NCBI GenBank assembly: GCA_034509425.1
Contig: JAVTVJ010000664.1
Location: 496,001-560,000 of the forward strand
Reading direction: 5' to 3'
Source: Eopsaltria australis
Lineage: Eukaryota; Chordata; Aves; Passeriformes; Petroicidae
Length of the DNA stretch: 64,000 nt
Position 1 is the first letter of the stretch; the number at the start of each line of letters is the position of its first letter. The translations under genes were made by a program, and so were the position numbers. Of this stretch, positions 59,901-64,000 are shown in pieces. The notes under the pieces were generated by a model. That model was not told the DNA's origin. It did no database searches and was given only the letters and a program-made list of their open reading frames with translations.

Positions 59901-62900
59901 AACTCTGGAGCCAAGGCTGTGCTGTGATGGGTGTTGGAATCCTCCAGTGGATGGGGTGTCATTTGCTTGTCTAGAGCAGCAGCAGGTTTGGCAGGGAGAT
60001 TTTGGGGGGCTGCTGTAGCCTCTCCCCTGCCCAGCAGCACCACCTGCCAGGTAAAGCTGTGGCAAACCCCTCTCCCTGTTGTGGCTGGGGTCGAGCACAG
60101 GGCACCCCAAGTCAGACCATTCTCCTCCTAAATAAAGCTGCAATTCCGTAGCTTTTTGGTCACTGCACACAAGTCTCTTGACAAGTCTGAGGGTTATTTT
60201 TAGAGCAAAAAAACCACCCCTTATGCTGAATGTGCAGAGAAGCAGGCTGAGATCACTGAGAGACTGTAGACTACTGAGTAACATAAGAGGAACAGGGAGT
60301 TTCAAGGACACCCCAGTATCCCAGTCAGAGGACAGGGGGGCTGGCAGCACTCAGTTCCATCCCCAGGGCCAGGAGCTCCAGGATGGAGCCAGTGGTGGTG
60401 CCTGGCAGGCAGCTCCCTCTCCCTCCCTCTTTGCCTGTCTCCCTCTCTGCAAGGCACATGTGTTTCCAAGCTTGTCCCCAGTCTAGACTGCTCCAGCTGC
60501 CATCCTCTGCACGAGCAGTTTGTCTTGGGCCCCTTCCCTAAAGGAGCAATCCCAGCCAATTCAATCAGTGGGCAGGGAAGAGAGGTGACTGGAAATGCTG
60601 ATAAAATATATGAAGTGCCTATTTCCAGTCCTCCTCGCACCAGGAAAGGCTATTTGAGCTGCCAGTCTGTGATAAATTAAGGAACACACAGCGTGTTTGA
60701 ATATCTATTAATGAATGAGTCATATTAATAATAGAAAAAAGGCAGACTGCATGCTTTGTGTAATGCATGGGGAAAGTTTTATCCTTGCTCACCATAATTG
60801 GATCAAATTCTTTTTGGTGATTTAACCGGAAATATCCCTGAAGGGAAATCTTGCAGGCAAATGCCCAAGCATCCGAGAGGTCTATTTGTGTACAATAAAG
60901 TTAATTTTGAGAATAGTTGAGATAAATGTGCTGCAAAGGATCTAGGATTGTACAAATCTATGCAAGTATTTTTATAAATCTTTAAAAATAGAAAGTGAGC
61001 AGTAGAGTAGGTGATCCCTCTATTCCTTCCCAGCCTTTCAGGCTGCCTTCCAAGGTCTGGGATTGCTCCAGCGTCTGAAGTACCCCCTGCAGAGCCTGTT
61101 CCTGAAATGTCCCCATAGAAAAGTGGCTTTCATCAAGCTGGGACACTCCTATTTTGTTGTGCATTGTGCTGCTGCTCTGTGAGGAGCCCAGTTGTGGACA
61201 AGGACCTCTGTGAGAGATAGGTGTAGCACAGACCCAGAGCAAACATCTGTGCCTGGTGAGGAAATCGTGTTACAAGGCTGGCTCCCCACCAGCAGCTCTG
61301 CTCCTGCCAGAATTATGAGGGCTTTTTGTTTTTAGACTGGTTGAAACCCAGACGTGTCCAAATTTTAATATGATAAGCCTGCTTTGGAGAAGAAAGTAAC
61401 CAAAGTGTTGGGGTTTTTTTCCCCTCTAAAATTCTAGCTTTGTTTCAGGCAGTTCTTGAAGCCGTGCAGTGCCTGGCAATGACGGGGAGGTGAGGAGGGC
61501 TTGGCAGGCTGTTGAAGATGAGGGGTTTTTCTCCTCCCCTTCTATTCTCCTGAGCAGGGAATTTTGAATTCCAGTGCAGTCCCTGTAGCTGCTCAGTCCT
61601 TCCTTGCTGGTGCTTCCCAGACGTACAAAACTAAAGGGTAGGTTTGTGGCCGTGGCCTTTTTTCCTGTAGGAATATTTCTTTTCTTCTTGGAAGAAAAGA
61701 GTTCAGGTCCCTTACCTGCAGGGGTGATGTCACTCACTGCTCAGAACCTGGTGCCAGTGTGGGGAGAAGCTTTTGATGTGTTTTCTGAACTCCTTTCTAA
61801 GTTGGCTTTTACCACAGGGCATTAGCACTTGAGAAAGAAGAATGTCCTCTCTTCTCTCCTCCTTCCTAGCAGTGTTTTGCACTTCTGAAGGAGACTTTTC
61901 TGGGACACAGGAGAGCTGTGCCACTGGTGGCTGGGCAGAAATACATTGGGAGGACCCTAAAGTAAATGTGCCTATCTGTCAGTGTGCACTAGAGTAAGAG
62001 CTTAATAACTTCCAGGGAAATCTCAGCTCGTTGCTGCCAGGCTGAGTACTCACCCCTGGGGAAACGATTACAGGAATCCTTTGCTATCTGACCAAGTTGA
62101 TTCAGGAGTCATTTCTCAGTTTCCAGCACCAATTCCTGTACTCAGTGTGCTTTAATTCAAGTCTTCCACAGCAGGTCTGGCCTTGCTGAGTTTGGAGCTC
62201 AGAAGGCACCGTGCTCCCTGCAGCACTGCTGTGGGCAGAGGGAGCAGAGCACGGGGGGTCACAGTGTGGGAGAGGCAGAGGTATAAATTAGAGAGGAAAT
62301 GGTGAGATTTCCCTTATCCTCAGGGTCTGATGTATTTTCCTTTCAGACAACTTAGCTTAATTTTCCATTTGCAATTTGAAGCTCAGAGAGCTAAGATAGG
62401 GGGGAAAAAAGTCCCTTTTTCACCAGAAAGTTTCCCAGCAGCAGCTTAGAATAAATCCCATAATCATTTGGTGGGATGGGTCATCGTTGCTAATGCTACC
62501 GTGGGAAACTGAGAAGGGTTAAACTTTATTGTGGCTGCTGTGAGCTGCTTCAGGAGCTGTTCAGGCTGGTTAACAGCTCAGCTGTTTGGCTTGAGAAGAG
62601 AGAGAGTGTCTGCTGCTGCTGCCGAGCTTCTCCTTGATCTCTGATCTTGCTTGGTGTGATAACAGGGTGGGTGTTCTCTGCCATCAGTTTGCAGAAGGAG
62701 CAGGCAAGGAGCCAGAGAGACAAGAGCTGCAGTGCCAGGAGCAGGAGCTCAGCACAGCTCTGCCATCCCTGTGATGGGAGCCAAGCACTGATATCCTCAC
62801 CCCACTGCCAGGAGCAGGAAATCCTCCTGCCCCTTGGAGCACTCCCCTCTGCTCCTGATGAAATCCCCCAGGGTGCCCTAAAGGGTACAGGGGAGAGGTT

Positions 62901-64000
62901 CCTGCAGGCTCTGTGTGATCTGAGTTGGGGGTGAGGGTGAGGGCAGGGGCTGTGTGAGCAGCAGGCTCTGGGCACCTTGCTGACAGACATCTCCTGCTCT
63001 CCCTGTGGAGCCCTGCATCTCAAATGGGACTGCATCCATCATCCATAAGGAGCTGGGCCCTGATCCAGGCCCCTTCTCCTCTGGCTGCCTCTCCGGATGC
63101 ACATTTTCCTTGAGTGCATTTCAGCACTGCTCTCCCCAGGCAAAGGCAGTTGTGGGATGTGGGGCTCTCCTCTGAGAGCTTGGGGCTCTTGTCTGAGAGC
63201 AGGGGCTGGGTGATCCAAAGGCAGAGGGGAAACAAGTCACTGGGAAGGCACAGTCCACGTCCCATCCAACCCAGCCACCAAGGAGCTGAGAAATGTGACA
63301 AGCACAAGGTGGCCTCGCAGTGTGTCACTTGTCACCACTACCTGTGTCCATCCACTGCCCCAGCTCTCTTCCACCTTGACTGGTTTAAGTTTATAAGTGG
63401 TCACATTCTGCAGTTGCTGTAGTGGCTGGCACCTTTTAGCCAGTCATCCCTCTGTCACCTCATCCCTCTTACTCCTGAAGAAAGGAAAAAATAAGCCTGA
63501 AGGGATGACAAATCAAAGCAAAGTGACAGGGACTCCTGAGTTGTGTGCTCTGTGCTTTCCCAGCTAGAAGCCTTTCTCTCAAGTCCATATTCCCACTCCA
63601 GTGCTGGTATTAACTCTCTCCTTATTTTTTTGTGTTAGTTTCAGTCTGTTCTGAGCAGCCCACATTTTTTGGAGAAGGTTTTTGCTCAAGTGGCCAAGTA
63701 CAATTGCAGCTGCTGTTAGCAGGAAGGTGGAAAAGGTCACCTCAATTCTGGTACACGGGGAACGCCGTGCTCAGAGCTCAGACAGTTGCATCTCTTTTTT
63801 TACTTCTTCTGAGGGTGTAAATGGGGATGGGTTTTGTTGCAGGAAAGACTGAGGACTTGGATTAATCTCTGGTAAACCCTGTTAAAACTGTTGCTGCCTC
63901 AGTTGCACTGGACTCATGGTTTGATAGTTATCATCCCAACTAAAAGGGCAGGGGGATATTTTTAATAAAAGCTGGGATTCTGGAGCACAATTATACACGA
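56970..64000 (+). other. COL27A1: COL27A1 intron 3 (start, at least 7031 bases)
   Basis: The intron opens with GTATGT. I looked for short exons starting with a Gly codon and continuing as Gly-X-Y and found none, so exon 4 is presumably past the right edge. The segment at 57.2-57.75 kb is AT-rich; 58.7-59.2 kb is more GC-rich. A block at 60.66-60.99 kb has the look of conserved regulatory DNA. The miR-455 hairpin, hosted by a later COL27A1 intron in other vertebrates, is not seen here. Confidence 0.75.
60660..60990. promoter_or_regulatory. COL27A1: Candidate intronic regulatory element
   Basis: An even-composition, AT-leaning block with no simple repeat. It contains a SOX-type core in 'tttgtgtacaataaagttaa', several ATTA/TAAT cores ('gaatatctattaatgaatga') and a TGAGTCAT AP-1-like site at about 60715. 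COL27A1 is known as a SOX9-responsive cartilage gene, which makes an intronic enhancer plausible. The assignment rests on motif content only. Confidence 0.3.

Noticed and set aside
1..64000. Search for CRISPR arrays, bacterial operons, tRNA or rRNA genes, and intact retroviral genomes.
   Set aside because: None seen; the window is vertebrate chromosomal DNA with only degraded CR1 and possible MIR relics.

Overview
This is eukaryotic, vertebrate DNA and most likely a bird genome. It has spliced exons with GT-AG borders, long non-coding stretches, CpG-rich promoter DNA, and interspersed repeats that are almost all pieces of the CR1 LINE, the dominant avian retrotransposon. Their 3' ends carry the typical avian CR1 wording. 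I cannot fix the order or species; a songbird-like genome is plausible.

One protein-coding gene is supported: the 5' part of COL27A1 (collagen alpha-1(XXVII) chain) on the plus strand. Three coding exons were reconstructed by splice-site phase and by similarity to the family: exon 1 at 42347-42402 (start codon, Arg/Ala-rich N-terminus), a 71-base exon 2 at 50455-50525 that carries the hydrophobic signal-peptide core, and a 1442-base exon 3 at 55528-56969. Exon 3 encodes the TSPN/laminin-G-like N-terminal domain, a Pro/Thr/Ser-rich linker and the first four Gly-X-Y triplets. The joined product is 523 codons, open throughout, and ends in phase 0 at the exon 3 donor. The rest of the triple helix and the C-propeptide lie beyond the right edge; no further Gly-X-Y exon was seen in 56970-64000.

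Layout: 1-40 kb is a long stretch with no convincing gene. It contains degraded CR1 copies, two tandem-repeat arrays (a roughly 50-base unit at 7.19-7.74 kb and a 30-base unit at 17.39-17.91 kb), a 207-base CTTTC pentanucleotide tract at 24.59 kb, and a few AT-balanced blocks that look like conserved non-coding elements. From 40.27 kb the sequence becomes CpG-rich. There are two TATA-like candidate promoters (40551 and 42005) and a CpG island around exon 1 that runs into intron 1. Intron 1 (8.05 kb), intron 2 (5.0 kb) and the start of intron 3 (at least 7.0 kb) fill the remainder.

Nothing here looks like a wholly new biological system. The most useful points are the split signal-peptide gene start, which single-frame ORF prediction misses, a tandem chain of four upstream ORFs in the presumed 5' leader, a possible alternative promoter 1.5 kb upstream, a strong G-quadruplex motif in intron 1, and a non-helical linker that seems shorter than in mammals.
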